Assembly (NCBI GenBank): GCA_027365485.1
Contig: DAHXNH010000366.1
Span: 1-55,210, forward strand
Length of the DNA stretch: 55,210 nt
From: Clostridiales bacterium
GTDB taxonomy: Bacteria > Bacillota > Sulfobacillia > Sulfobacillales > Sulfobacillaceae
Direction: 5' to 3'
The notes beneath the pieces were generated by a model. It was not told the origin of the DNA and ran no database searches. It saw nothing but the letters and a program-made list of their open reading frames with translations. Position 1 is the first letter of the stretch; every line of letters begins with the position of its first letter. The position numbers and the translations under genes were made by a program. Of the stretch, positions 34,774 through 43,715 are shown one piece after another.

Positions 34774-36849
34774 CTATTTTAGGTTCAGGTACTGCAGATT
34801 GTAAAAGTTTCCGAAAGCACCGATGTCGGGATTGGGATCGACATTTTGCACACCCGGCTGAACCAGATAGTTGTCATCTTCGTAGTTCAGCGGCACGATG
34901 TAACCTGACGCCATTAGCGTGTTGGAAATTTTGGCTGCCAGTTTTAGGGCTTGTTGGCCGGTAGAACTCCAGAGCACGCCGGTCCAGGACCAGATGTCGT
35001 ATTGTAATTTCGGCTCATGAGTCATCACGTACGCCTGATCAACTAAACCGAGGCTGGCATCGCCTGGGCTGGAAACATACGTGCCCACCCATTTCCAGAA
35101 GCTGACCCAGTCGGCGTGCTTTTCCGCGGCCGTTTTAGCAGTCTTGTAACTGGCTACGTAGTTGTTCAAGGTTTGGTCGAGAGTCAGACTGCCTGGGCCA
35201 AGGCCTGAGTTGTTGTCGAAGAAGTCCGCAGGCTGCTTCTTCCAAAACGCCATAATGACGGGAATCGCCTTTTTTGCGGCGGAGATAATCGGTTGCCACT
35301 GCGAAATTTGGACGCCTTCTTGCGCATTGCTGGGGTTGCCCCATGCCTTGACTTCTTGGCGATCATAGGTGTAGAAAAACCAATTTTCGGCATGATCACG
35401 GTATGATTGCGGCCCAATCGCACCGCTAGCCCACTCCGTCCCCCATTGGTTAATCGACAGGGGGTAGGAACCGGGATCCGTACCGGCCCAGTTTTCACCG
35501 CCAGAAGCGATGTCATAGCCGGGAAGAATGCCTTTGAGCATGCCGTCTGTGCTGAGTTCTCCCCAAATCGTTGGGTTCTCCACCTGGATCGTAAACTTTA
35601 CGCCGAGATTTTGTTTCAGTTCCGCGGCGACAGCCTCAGCCATGGGCACATACTGAGGATTACTGCCTGTCCCGGTGCTGGTATTGTGGTATACAGATAA
35701 AGGGTAGGCATACCTTTACCATTGGGATATCCGGCCTTGGCTAGAAGTCGCCTTGCGGCGCTTACATTGAAGGCATAGGGGTTGTGCTCGTATTTGGCCG
35801 GCGGCCAATCCGGGATCGCCGGAATCGAAGTCGCGCTAACCAACCCACTTTCGGCTTCGGCAGCGATGGGCTGGCGGTCGATCGCCATGGCGATGGCCTC
35901 ACGGACCAGCTTGTTGTTGAGCGGTGAGGGATCGACCAACTTGTCCCACTCCAAGTAGTTGATGTCGCCCACCGGAGTCTTCTGCAATTAATTCTTCATG
36001 TGCCCTTTGGCGTAGACGTAGTCTGCCGCCGAGGTAACCAACGCCGTGCTCAGCGAGTGTCCCAAGTAGTCTTCCACCGGAACGGTTGGAGTCGGAATCA
36101 CATCAATTTGGTTGACATTGCCAACATTATATTCACCTGGAACTCCGACGTAGTCCTTATTCCAAGTCATCTTGATCTCGCCGTTGATAGTGAAGGACGA
36201 GACGACGTAGGGCCCATTGCCGACGAAGTTCTGCGGCAAGTACCAAGTCGTCGGATGCTCCGTCACCGATGGCGGATAAAGCGGCATCGAGGAGCTGGTG
36301 GTCAAAAACGGCAAAATATCGAGCGGTGCTACCAGATGCATCTGAAGCGTATAGTTGTTGATGACTTTCAAACCTACTTCAGAGGCAGGCACTGCCTCAC
36401 CATGATAAGCCCAGGCGTTGGCCACCTGACCCATGGCACCCGACCACAGAGCGCCGGTACTATCTTGCGGCGAAGCCAGCCGCGTCCAGGCATAGTAAAA
36501 GTCCTGAGCGGTCACCGGTTGGCCGTTGGACCAGCGGGCATTATGCCTTAAGTAAAAGGTCCAGACCGTATCTCCATTGCTGGCCTTCCACCCCGACGCC
36601 ACTTTTTTTTCAATTCAGCCCTGCTGATTATAGCCGACCAGACCTTCAAACAAGGCGTCCGCGTCAAGTAATTGTTGCGGTCCCCATTGGGCTGGGTCCA
36701 GGGTAGAGGCCGCTGGTTCCGGAATGGTCACGGTTCCCGAGGCCGCCATCGCCGTACCAGGGTTCACCAAGGTCATAAGCCCCATACTACCCGTCATCGC
36801 TAACGCGATGGCCGCAGAAAAAAAGTCGTCTAGATTTCATCGGTTTCAT
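34774..36849 (-). pseudogene. Broken family 5 (peptide) substrate-binding protein gene
   Basis: Four same-strand pieces form one DppA/OppA-type periplasmic-binding lipoprotein-like protein. The start (ATG at 36849 or 36840) is followed by a signal peptide split by one extra T in a run of seven (near 36823). Then come TVTIPEPAASTLDPAQWG and ALFEGLVGYN, followed by an in-frame TGA near 36613-36615, and WTFYLRHNARWSNGQPVTAQDFYYAW, which is diagnostic. Next is an in-frame TAA at 35988-35990, then DKLVREAIAMAIDR-like sequence, a frameshift near 35690, and the C-terminal half to 34774 (PMAEAVAAELKQNLGVKF, YDIASGGENW). Two nonsense codons and two shifts make it non-functional. No ABC permease genes are adjacent. 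Confidence 0.85.
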
Positions 36850-38164
36850 CCTCTCCTCATTGTGAACGCGTAAATTACTACCATCAACGGGTTCGCCGTT
36901 GGACTAGCCAACACACAAAACCACCGACTCATAGCGACCTCGGCACACGCCCTATCTTTCATCAAGACGTTAACCCGGATTAAGCATCGCCCGTTTTAAT
37001 TTCAAACCATGATGATCCTTCTTTCGATGTCGCGGTTGCGAAGGGATACGCTGTGGATTGTAGCATATAGAGCAATAAATTAGATCAGTTAACATGAAAT
37101 ATTTTATCTTTAAAAAATGTAAGACTCAAATATTTCCCAAAGCCTTGCTATTACTCGGTTTCACAACTTTTAGGTCAGACGCCTTCACGATAATTTGCCT
37201 GTTACTAAGGCATTATCCAAACCCATAACGAACGAATTTACCCAAGTTATGCCGGCTCTCATCAGTCGTCGAGGAAGCTAGCATGCTCAGCCATCCACCT
37301 CATTATCCACGCCGACGCCGCGTTGTTCCATCAATCAGTCAAACCTGTGCTCCACGCTTGGATATAACCTGACGCGCATAGGTGATGACCTTGGGTCAGC
37401 TTAAAGCCTCTCCTCCGCGATCCCTGAGGTCAAGCGCGTTCGAAAAAATCCTAGGTGAAGGGCCCCCTCTGATAACGACCGTCCTGTCCCAAGGCTTTTG
37501 TGTGTTTGGTCAATCGCCGCCCATGGCCGTGACCGATTCGCGCAATCGGGCCATCCGCGCTAAGCGCGTGTAGACAATGATTTGAACCGCTAATCGCCCC
37601 GAGGCCGGGCATTACGATGGATCCTGACCCCGTCGATCTTTTTCCACGGGCCTACCGCCTCTAAACATGAACCGGGTCAGTCGGCCTTTCGCTAGGAAAG
37701 CCTTGGGTGCGGCTCACCACGGGTGCCGCGATCACCCCTCAGTTGACGGTGAAACTCGACCGTCAAAGGTAAGCCCGCTCACTCCAACACCGCACCGAGC
37801 GCGTCGTCGGTCGGGATGTGGTTTGGGCTGGCACTGCGGAGATGGTCAGGAACGCTGCCTCCCCAGAGAAATGGTCTTCGAGGACATCGATGATTGGTGA
37901 TCGTATCCAGGGGACCCCGAGTTCGCTCTATTCTTGTCGATCCCTGAGCCCACGTCCCTAATCGGGAGGATTAAACCCGGCGAGGAGTTTAATCAAGGCG
38001 GTCGACTGAAGGCTGAACTTCGGCGTAAAACATCACAAATGGGGTCGGTCGTAGTTGACTCAGCCCGATTTCGTGGAAAACCGGGATCGGTCGATAAGGG
38101 GGAGTTTTTCATCGTTTTACTCGTTATCCATGCGTTTAACGGACCATCGGAGGCTAAAATAGTC
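36850..38164. other. Long empty stretch with an A/T-rich island
   Basis: No gene can be supported in 1.3 kb; the short frames at 37382, 37667 and 37934 lack SD sites and family sequence. The part at about 37060-37260 is clearly A/T richer than its surroundings. A TACAAT -10 on the minus strand (37059-37064, preceded by TGC) may be the old promoter of the pseudogene. An 8-bp hairpin lies at 37743-37766. Confidence 0.5.
37059..37064 (-). promoter_or_regulatory. Possible extended -10 of the pseudogene promoter
   Basis: On the minus strand TGCTACAAT forms an extended -10, identical to the one before hisZ. No -35 is clear. It lies about 210 nt upstream of the substrate-binding pseudogene. Confidence 0.3.
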
Positions 38165-38190
38165 GGCGCAGCCTATGATCGGGCTGCGCC
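38165..38190 (-). terminator. Terminator of the DUF2089-SHOCT operon
   Basis: GGCGCAGCC and GGCTGCGCC form a perfect 9-bp stem with an 8-nt loop, about 12 nt after the stop at 38202. On the minus strand it is followed by GACTATTTTAG. Confidence 0.6.
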
Positions 38191-38201
38191 TGTCTTAAAA
38201 T

Positions 38202-38588
38202 CTACTCCAGCCCCATCACGATATGGTATTCTTCGGCTTGGACATCCATAATGGGTCCCACTTCAGCGTTCGCCAAAATATCAATTAATTGATCGAGATT
38301 GAAGTTCATGGACAATGTCGCCTGCCCTAAATATTTTGATATGATAGGCCAGGCCAATTGAGCCATACTAAGAGGAAATTTGACGTTGACCACCTGTTTC
38401 CCATCTTCGTCGACCCGAATGGTCAGAGTCGAGGCTTTGGGCCCACCCCGAACAGCGGTCACCACCGCTGGAACCTGAGCCTTCTCCTCGTCCTCGTTCA
38501 TTGCGTCGGTCAAACGTTTGGCCTCTTCGACTGAAATTTTTCCATCTAATACCAGTTGCCGAATGCGTCGGCTGACTTCGTCGTTCAT
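38202..38588 (-). CDS. SHOCT-like domain protein
   Basis: The 128-residue protein begins with a short helical SHOCT/YvlB-N-like module, EVSRRIRQLVLDGKISVEEAKRLTDAM (about 4-30), then a beta-rich part with STLTIRVDEDGKQVVNVKFPLSMAQL typical of proteins encoded with DUF2089. It has no signal peptide or membrane helix. ATG has CCGGGGGGA upstream, and the gene lies 25 nt after the DUF2089 gene, so they form a two-gene operon with a terminator behind it. In Bacillota such pairs are thought to be regulatory, perhaps in envelope stress; the mechanism is not visible here. Confidence 0.7.
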   Translation of the reverse strand: MNDEVSRRIRQLVLDGKISVEEAKRLTDAMNEDEEKAQVPAVVTAVRGGPKASTLTIRVDEDGKQVVNVKFPLSMAQLAWPIISKYLGQATLSMNFNLDQLIDILANAEVGPIMDVQAEEYHIVMGLE

Positions 38589-38613
38589 GCTTTTCCCCCC
38601 GGCGGTAGATTGC

Positions 38614-39075
38614 TCACTTGACTACATCTGTAGAGTCATCCGCATTGCCTGCGTGTTTCATCTCAACCTTCAGCTCATCTGCTTCGGAATCTTCTCCCCG
38701 CAGGTACTGGATGGCGGTTCGAAGGTTTAGCGAACCGTCCGCCAATCCATCCAATACGGCCAGCTTCATCGCCTCAGGAACGTCTGTTTGGGGTTTACTC
38801 TCATCGAGGCCCAATGCCCGCAACACGTTATCCAAGCGATTTCGCACCGTGGGATACGATAAGCCCGTCTCTCGCTCAACATCTCGAATATTTCCTCGAG
38901 CACGTAAAAATCGCTCCAAAAACACGATTTGCTCGTCGCTTAAGAGATCAAATCGGGTCAAACGAAACCTTCCTCGAAGCTCCGTTCCGCACTGGTTGCA
39001 ACTTAAACCGGTGACTATCATCGCCTGCCCGCAGGTAGGGCAGAGACTATTTGCTCGATATTCTGCCACGCCCAA
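38614..39075 (-). CDS. DUF2089-family zinc-ribbon/HTH regulator
   Basis: The roughly 153-residue protein has an N-terminal zinc ribbon, LCPTCGQAMIVTGLSCNQCG (about 11-30), and then a sigma-70-region-4-like helix-turn-helix: LSDEQIVFLERFLRARGNIRDVER followed by LSYPTVRNRLDNVLRALGL. This is the DUF2089 pattern and suggests a small transcription regulator. The C-terminal part is acidic. The start may be TTG at 39075 (AAGGAG 6 nt upstream) or GTG at 39069 (GAGGTGA 6 nt upstream). A good promoter lies right upstream, so the leader is very short. It is co-transcribed with the SHOCT gene. Confidence 0.82.
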   Translation of the reverse strand: MGVAEYRANSLCPTCGQAMIVTGLSCNQCGTELRGRFRLTRFDLLSDEQIVFLERFLRARGNIRDVERETGLSYPTVRNRLDNVLRALGLDESKPQTDVPEAMKLAVLDGLADGSLNLRTAIQYLRGEDSEADELKVEMKHAGNADDSTDVVK

Positions 39076-39089
39076 TCACCTCTCCTTAA

Positions 39090-39118
39090 ATATAATACCA
39101 ATACTCAATATTAGTCAA
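39090..39118 (-). promoter_or_regulatory. Promoter of the DUF2089-SHOCT operon
   Basis: On the minus strand TTGACT (39118-39113), a 17-bp spacer and TTATAT (39095-39090) give a good sigma-A promoter. Overlapping it is ATTAGT (39110-39115), with an opposed ACTAAT about 35 bp further upstream near 39147-39152, next to a plus-strand TTGACA (39135-39140): a possible autoregulatory operator. Confidence 0.55.
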
Positions 39119-39152
39119 GTTGTCCTTTCTATTTGTTGACACTAGTACTAAT

Positions 39153-40056
39153 CCTCTATGAGTTACTTGGTTATTTTTTGGTTTGGCCCGGCCGGCCGTA
39201 AGAACGTTTCCCATGTCCTTAGCTCGGACTGCTTGCGCGAGTGCCGACCACCAGCCGTCCTAACCTTGGCCTCTCAAATTCAGGGCGATCTAAACTCGAA
39301 GATACGCGGACGACTCCAATCTCCTGGCCCAGAAACGGCCCCGGCGATGCCGAGATCCCATCGCGGTGGCTTTTGGGTCTAGAGCCCGTACGATTCATGG
39401 CTCATCATCACGGTATAGACGACGCTGCTTGAGACTCGCCCGAGGGAGGATGAAACTAGCTGTCCATCCGAACCACAAGCCGTCCTTACGATGCTCTGAT
39501 GGCGCCGAGGTAATCGGCTGATCGGCTGATCAAAGGATTGTCGGAAACTCATTAGGAACCTAATGCCAACAAGAAAGACCCATCTATGGTGGGTTAGTTA
39601 CCTTTCAAGTCTGAGCGCTCTTTAAAGCCTAACCGGGACGCTTATGGCAGCGGAATCACACTTTCAAACCTCTGGGCTGAGCCGATCCCAGGACGCCTCG
39701 GCTCTCATCCGATGCACGATCGGTGGGCCTGTTTACGCTCAGAATCCGAAGGAGTCAAGACGCGCCGGCGAGGTTGGTCCCCCCATCCACCTCGCCATCG
39801 CCCGGCCTTCATTTACCCACCGCAGGTGCTCTGGGAGCCTCCAAGATCACTCGCGACGACCGGTTATGATCCCGGCGTTGAGATGATAAGCGAGTCCCAA
39901 CCGCCGGGGGGCCTCACGAAAGAGCTGACCTGACTCATCGGTGACCGTTCGCCGAAATCGAGAACGCGAACATTCATTAGAGCATGCCAGATTCTTGGCC
40001 GCTACGGAGAGCGCTCTCACGCCCGTCTTGGTCTGAGTCATCGGATCCAAGGACCG
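39153..40056. other. Empty intergenic stretch
   Basis: About 900 bases hold no gene I can support. The open frames here have no SD and no family resemblance. A plus-strand TTGACA at 39135-39140, just before this region, has no matching downstream gene. A small CGGCTGAT direct repeat is seen near 39518-39533. Confidence 0.5.
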
Positions 40057-40767
40057 TTAAATCAGAAGTGCCGACGGCCGATTGACCAGATCGTCGTCAG
40101 GGCGCATGAGTGCCACCGCGCGTTCATGGCGCGATAAGCAGCCTCGCATGCGCGACAGCGAGGTGTAGTAATCTCGATAAGCAAATCCCCCAACCGACGG
40201 ATCGCGCCAAATTTCGTAATGGTCCATGGCCTTCAGCCACCGGGAATAGGTCATGGTGGTGTCAAAATAGGTATCGGGTCTAAACCCATCCATGTCTTCC
40301 CAGTTTTCGGCGAACAGCAAATGCGGCACCCATACCGCCCCTCGCGCACGCTCGAGCCGGCTAAGGCCTGCCAGAAATCGGGCCTCCACCGCAATGTGAT
40401 AAGCTCGCCGATGATCCCGATGGATGCTTCCCTGCCAGTTGGCAATAATCACGCGCGGACGAACTTCACGAATGATATCGGCCACCTCCAGTTTGACCTC
40501 CTCCGACTCTGGCAATTCTCCATCTCCGTAGCTCATGAAGCGAGCCTCAGCGCCCAGCTCTTTGGCGATTTTCATCGCCGCCTCCCGTTTCTCTTCGGCA
40601 TATGCCTGAGCGCTCAGCCGAGCATGCCCCTTTTCTCCCATGGTTAGGTGCAAAAACGTGGCCCGATGGCCTTCATCCGCATAGCGTGCCATGAGCATTC
40701 CTACGGTCAATTCCATATCTGCGGCATGAGCACCGATTGCCAAGACTCCCCCAGTTTCACCTGCCAT
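40057..40767 (-). CDS. PIG-L (LmbE-like) deacetylase-fold protein lacking the catalytic Asp
   Basis: The 236-residue protein has the PIG-L/LmbE fold of zinc-dependent N-acetylglucosaminyl deacetylases (MshB, BshB). The N-terminal signature reads GAHAADMEL where active enzymes have AHPDDxE: the metal ligands His14 and Asp17 and the conserved Glu19 are kept, but the catalytic-base Asp is Ala16. The second motif HRDH (116-119), with the third ligand His119, is intact. The rest, including LHLTMGEKGHARL and FMSYGDGELPESEE, fits the family. It may bind metal and substrate with altered or lost catalysis. ATG has GAGGGAGAG upstream. It lies 29 nt after a tandem GNAT gene, so they are an operon. Confidence 0.82.
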   Translation of the reverse strand: MAGETGGVLAIGAHAADMELTVGMLMARYADEGHRATFLHLTMGEKGHARLSAQAYAEEKREAAMKIAKELGAEARFMSYGDGELPESEEVKLEVADIIREVRPRVIIANWQGSIHRDHRRAYHIAVEARFLAGLSRLERARGAVWVPHLLFAENWEDMDGFRPDTYFDTTMTYSRWLKAMDHYEIWRDPSVGGFAYRDYYTSLSRMRGCLSRHERAVALMRPDDDLVNRPSALLI

Positions 40768-40796
40768 GCGTTTCTCTCCCTCTCTTAGTCAAGCCG

Positions 40797-41765
40797 TCAC
40801 AGATCCCGTGCAAAGATCTCAAAACGACGGGTCACTTGGAAGCCCGTCCGTTGGTAAAGGTATCCGGCCGGGGTCTTTTCTCCGGTCCACAGAAACCAGG
40901 TGTTGTGAAATCCCCGCGATGCCATGTCCTCTAACGTCAGGTTCAGCAACACCTTGCCTAATCCAGTCCCGCGCCGCGTGTCATCGACCCCGAACGGTCC
41001 GAAGCGGTCCGGTACATAGTCATAAGCGCCGAACTGAGCAAAACCGGAAAGTGTATCGTCGGGTGCGAGGGCCAGCCAGGTACGGTCCCAAGGCACGCGT
41101 CGGAGTACGGATTCGCGGATTGCCCGAGTCCAATCCGGATAGAAAACCCGTTGGTTGAATTCAATCAGCGCCCTTAAGTAGCGCGGGCTAAGGTAGGTAA
41201 ATCGATAGCCTTCCGCTTCTCGCTGGCGCTTAACCTCTAAAACTTCCGGAGGAATGGAAAATCCCACCAAATTCTTATCCATCGATACTGCCGAATATAG
41301 GCGGCGATATCCCCGCGCCTGAAGAAACTTCTGGGCGTCAGGATATCGATCCGAATCGACCCCGGGCCAAAAATAGTTGGGCGCATAAGTCGACACTTCG
41401 ATATGCCTATGGCCGCGATCGCGCAGAAACCCTTCGGCCCGATCAAACAGCGCGCTGGCAACCCCTCGCCGCCGAAACCCCGGATCCACGCCGAAGACCG
41501 TAATCCACCCAGAATCAGGCTCCAAATCCGCTTCCGGTCCCAGTACCATCTTGCGCCCGAGAGCCAAGGCAAATCCCACCGCTTGGTCCTCAACCCTCGC
41601 TATGAGACAGCCTTCAGGGTCAAAGTTGGGATCCGCCAGCACTTTAATCGACAATGTGTCTGAGTCGATGCCATCAGACGGCATGGATGCCCGCCACAAC
41701 GTCAACATCACGCGCTCGTCGCCGGTGTTGAATGGGCGAACCGTTATCTGAGCTCTATGCGCCAT
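40797..41765 (-). CDS. Tandem-GNAT acetyltransferase (MshD-like architecture)
   Basis: The 322-residue protein contains two GNAT domains. The first (about 5-150) has TVFGVDPGFRRRGVASALFDRAEGFL, with the acetyl-CoA loop RRRGVA; the second (about 190-320) has PFGVDDTRRGTGLGKVLLNLTLEDM, with RRGTGLG. Two-domain GNATs of this size include mycothiol synthase MshD and other acyltransferases; its partner here is a PIG-L protein, as MshB is in the mycothiol route. Without MshA or MshC in view this remains an analogy. ATG at 41765 lies behind AGGAGGAGAGG; the frame upstream of it encodes the SD itself. It is the first gene of the two-gene operon. Confidence 0.8.
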   Translation of the reverse strand: MAHRAQITVRPFNTGDERVMLTLWRASMPSDGIDSDTLSIKVLADPNFDPEGCLIARVEDQAVGFALALGRKMVLGPEADLEPDSGWITVFGVDPGFRRRGVASALFDRAEGFLRDRGHRHIEVSTYAPNYFWPGVDSDRYPDAQKFLQARGYRRLYSAVSMDKNLVGFSIPPEVLEVKRQREAEGYRFTYLSPRYLRALIEFNQRVFYPDWTRAIRESVLRRVPWDRTWLALAPDDTLSGFAQFGAYDYVPDRFGPFGVDDTRRGTGLGKVLLNLTLEDMASRGFHNTWFLWTGEKTPAGYLYQRTGFQVTRRFEIFARDL

Positions 41766-42240
41766 CCATCCTCTCCTCCTCATGAACTAGGCGCGGTCTT
41801 GACCTGGACCACGCCCCGGTTCTTACCACTCCGTTCAGCAAAATCCTTATAGATGTCTATACAGCATTGCCTCAGATACAGATTCTAGGTCTGGACCAAA
41901 AGTCCTGCTCGTCTCCAAGTTTCGCTGTGTTCCCCTATCTCGTCGCGGCATCCAAGCTCTCCACCTCGGGGTTGACCGTCTACCACGATGCGCAGCCCAC
42001 CGGAATCTTGGGCCCAACCTCAGCATAAACCGCCCTCGCGTTGAGAACGTCGTGTAGCGTCTCGCGTACTCTCGGAGTCGGTTTGATTGAAATACCCGGA
42101 TTTTTGGCCCGTGGCCGGATCCCAATCCGAAGCCAACAGCGACAAAACCGTTGTCAGCCACTCATTTTTGTTCGATTATCCGATTTGCCGTGCGATACTT
42201 TATTTCACCATTGAGACGATGCCTTGTGAGGTGACAGGCT
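41766..42240. other. Divergent intergenic region
   Basis: This lies between the tandem-GNAT gene (minus) and the phosphorylase gene (plus). No coding signal is seen. TTGTTC (42168-42173) with GATACT (42194-42199) has a 20-bp spacer and is only a weak promoter candidate for the phosphorylase. GAGGTGA at 42228-42234 is its SD. Confidence 0.45.
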
Positions 42241-42996
42241 ATCCATTCCTTCGACGAACCCATCGAATCTCCCCATTTTCGTCCGCAGGATTTTCTTCAA
42301 TATCTTCGCAGCGCCGAGCCAGACGTTTCTCGCATCGGGGTTAGGCGGCGCATGGCTCTCACCTATGTGAGCAATCCGGCTTCTTTGGCGAATTGGGGAT
42401 TGCAGGTCGCTCCGCTTCAAGTATGGCGCAATCCGGTTTGGTACCGAGACGATCTTTCTTTAGGCATCATACTAGGCCCTATTGGAGCCCCGGCTGCGGT
42501 GATGGTGCTGGAAGAAATGCGCGCCTTAGGGGCCGAAGAATTGTGGATTTTGGGGTTCGCCGGAAGCCTCACTCCCAAACTCCCAATAGGCTCGGTGTGG
42601 GCCGCCAATCAGGCTTGGTCAGACGAAGGCACTTCTTCCCATTATGAACACGACGGTATGGGCAGGGCGTCTTCTCTTCTCATCGCGCGAACCTTCGACA
42701 TCGCTCCGAGCCTCCCGGTTGGCGCACTTTGGACCACTGATGCCATCTATCGCGAAACAGCTTCGAAGATTGAGCGTTTTTCTGGTCAGGGGGCTTTGGG
42801 AGTAGATATGGAAACCTCCGCCCTCTTTCACGTCGGAGAACATTTGGATTTCCCTGTCGGCGCTTTAATGGTGATGAGCGACGAACTGTTCAGGCCCTGG
42901 CGTCCTGGATTTCAGGGGCCTGAGGTCGCAAAGGGAGTCGAAGAGGCCCAAGAGATCCTATGGCAACTAATGACCCATCCCAGCGAAATGAGTTAA
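42241..42996 (+). CDS. Nucleoside phosphorylase (PNP/UDP family), probable AUC start
   Basis: This 251-residue protein splits nucleosides with phosphate. The family N-terminus SPHFRPQDFLQYLRSAEPD is encoded from about 42271, well before the first ATG (42352). Core motifs are GIILGPIGAPAAVMVLEEM, LGFAGSLTPKLPIGSVW and GALGVDMETSALFHVGE, with the Glu that binds ribose, then MVMSDELFR. From the in-frame TGA at 42232-42234 to 42352 there is no ATG, GTG or TTG in frame. ATC at 42241 sits 6 nt after a perfect GAGGTGA, so translation probably begins at AUC. Otherwise the start codon is mutated, or a shorter form from 42352 lacks the first 37 residues. Confidence 0.78.
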   Translation: MHSFDEPIESPHFRPQDFLQYLRSAEPDVSRIGVRRRMALTYVSNPASLANWGLQVAPLQVWRNPVWYRDDLSLGIILGPIGAPAAVMVLEEMRALGAEELWILGFAGSLTPKLPIGSVWAANQAWSDEGTSSHYEHDGMGRASSLLIARTFDIAPSLPVGALWTTDAIYRETASKIERFSGQGALGVDMETSALFHVGEHLDFPVGALMVMSDELFRPWRPGFQGPEVAKGVEEAQEILWQLMTHPSEMS

Positions 42997-43715
42997 GCGA
43001 TTACCATGTACACGTTGCCCGGTTGGTGAATTCATCGACGGACGACTGGGTCCGTTGATTAGCGTCGCTGATATCGAGGACCAAGGCTCATGGCCATGTT
43101 CTCCCGGCGGAGTTTCGAAAGCAAGTTCGGTGCCGTTTGCTTCGATCCAAGTTTGATACGACAACACTCGCCTAGGCATGCTCCGACCGGATGATCTCCA
43201 CCGCATTTTTCGTACGTTGCTCTTACTTTGTTTTGTGGTCCCAGAAAAAGTCGCCAGGAAATACCCGAACAGCGGGTTAGGACAGCATGCAAGCGGCACC
43301 GTTGCCAGCCTTCAGTCAATGCTATCGTACCACGATAACTGGGCGATGACGGTCAGTCCGTTCACGCATTGCATTAACGGTGAGTGCGAGCGAGGGCTCG
43401 CAGGGTTGACCCTCACTTGCTGCGATCCGCCATAGGGACCGCGGTTAACCACTTCGGGGCCAGAGAAATCTGCGGCAGATTCTGCCCACAGCCACCATCG
43501 TCTTTCCTACCCCGTCAACTGGCCGCCGAGCGATCCTAAGCCATCCCCCGCTCCGGGACCCCGTGCTCCCCCACCCAAACTCCGGGCCCACCCCGGGTTT
43601 TAGACCCTAATTACGCTGCAACGGCGTTCAACGGGGTCGCTTGGACCTGATTGCCGTCTATCCATCAAACCTGAAAGCCGGAATGTCCTCTAACCAAAAC
43701 AACATCAGGTCCCAC
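42997..43715. other. Empty stretch between convergent genes
   Basis: About 720 bases contain no gene I can support; short frames on both strands have neither SD sites nor known motifs. No terminator-like hairpin stands out. Confidence 0.5.
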
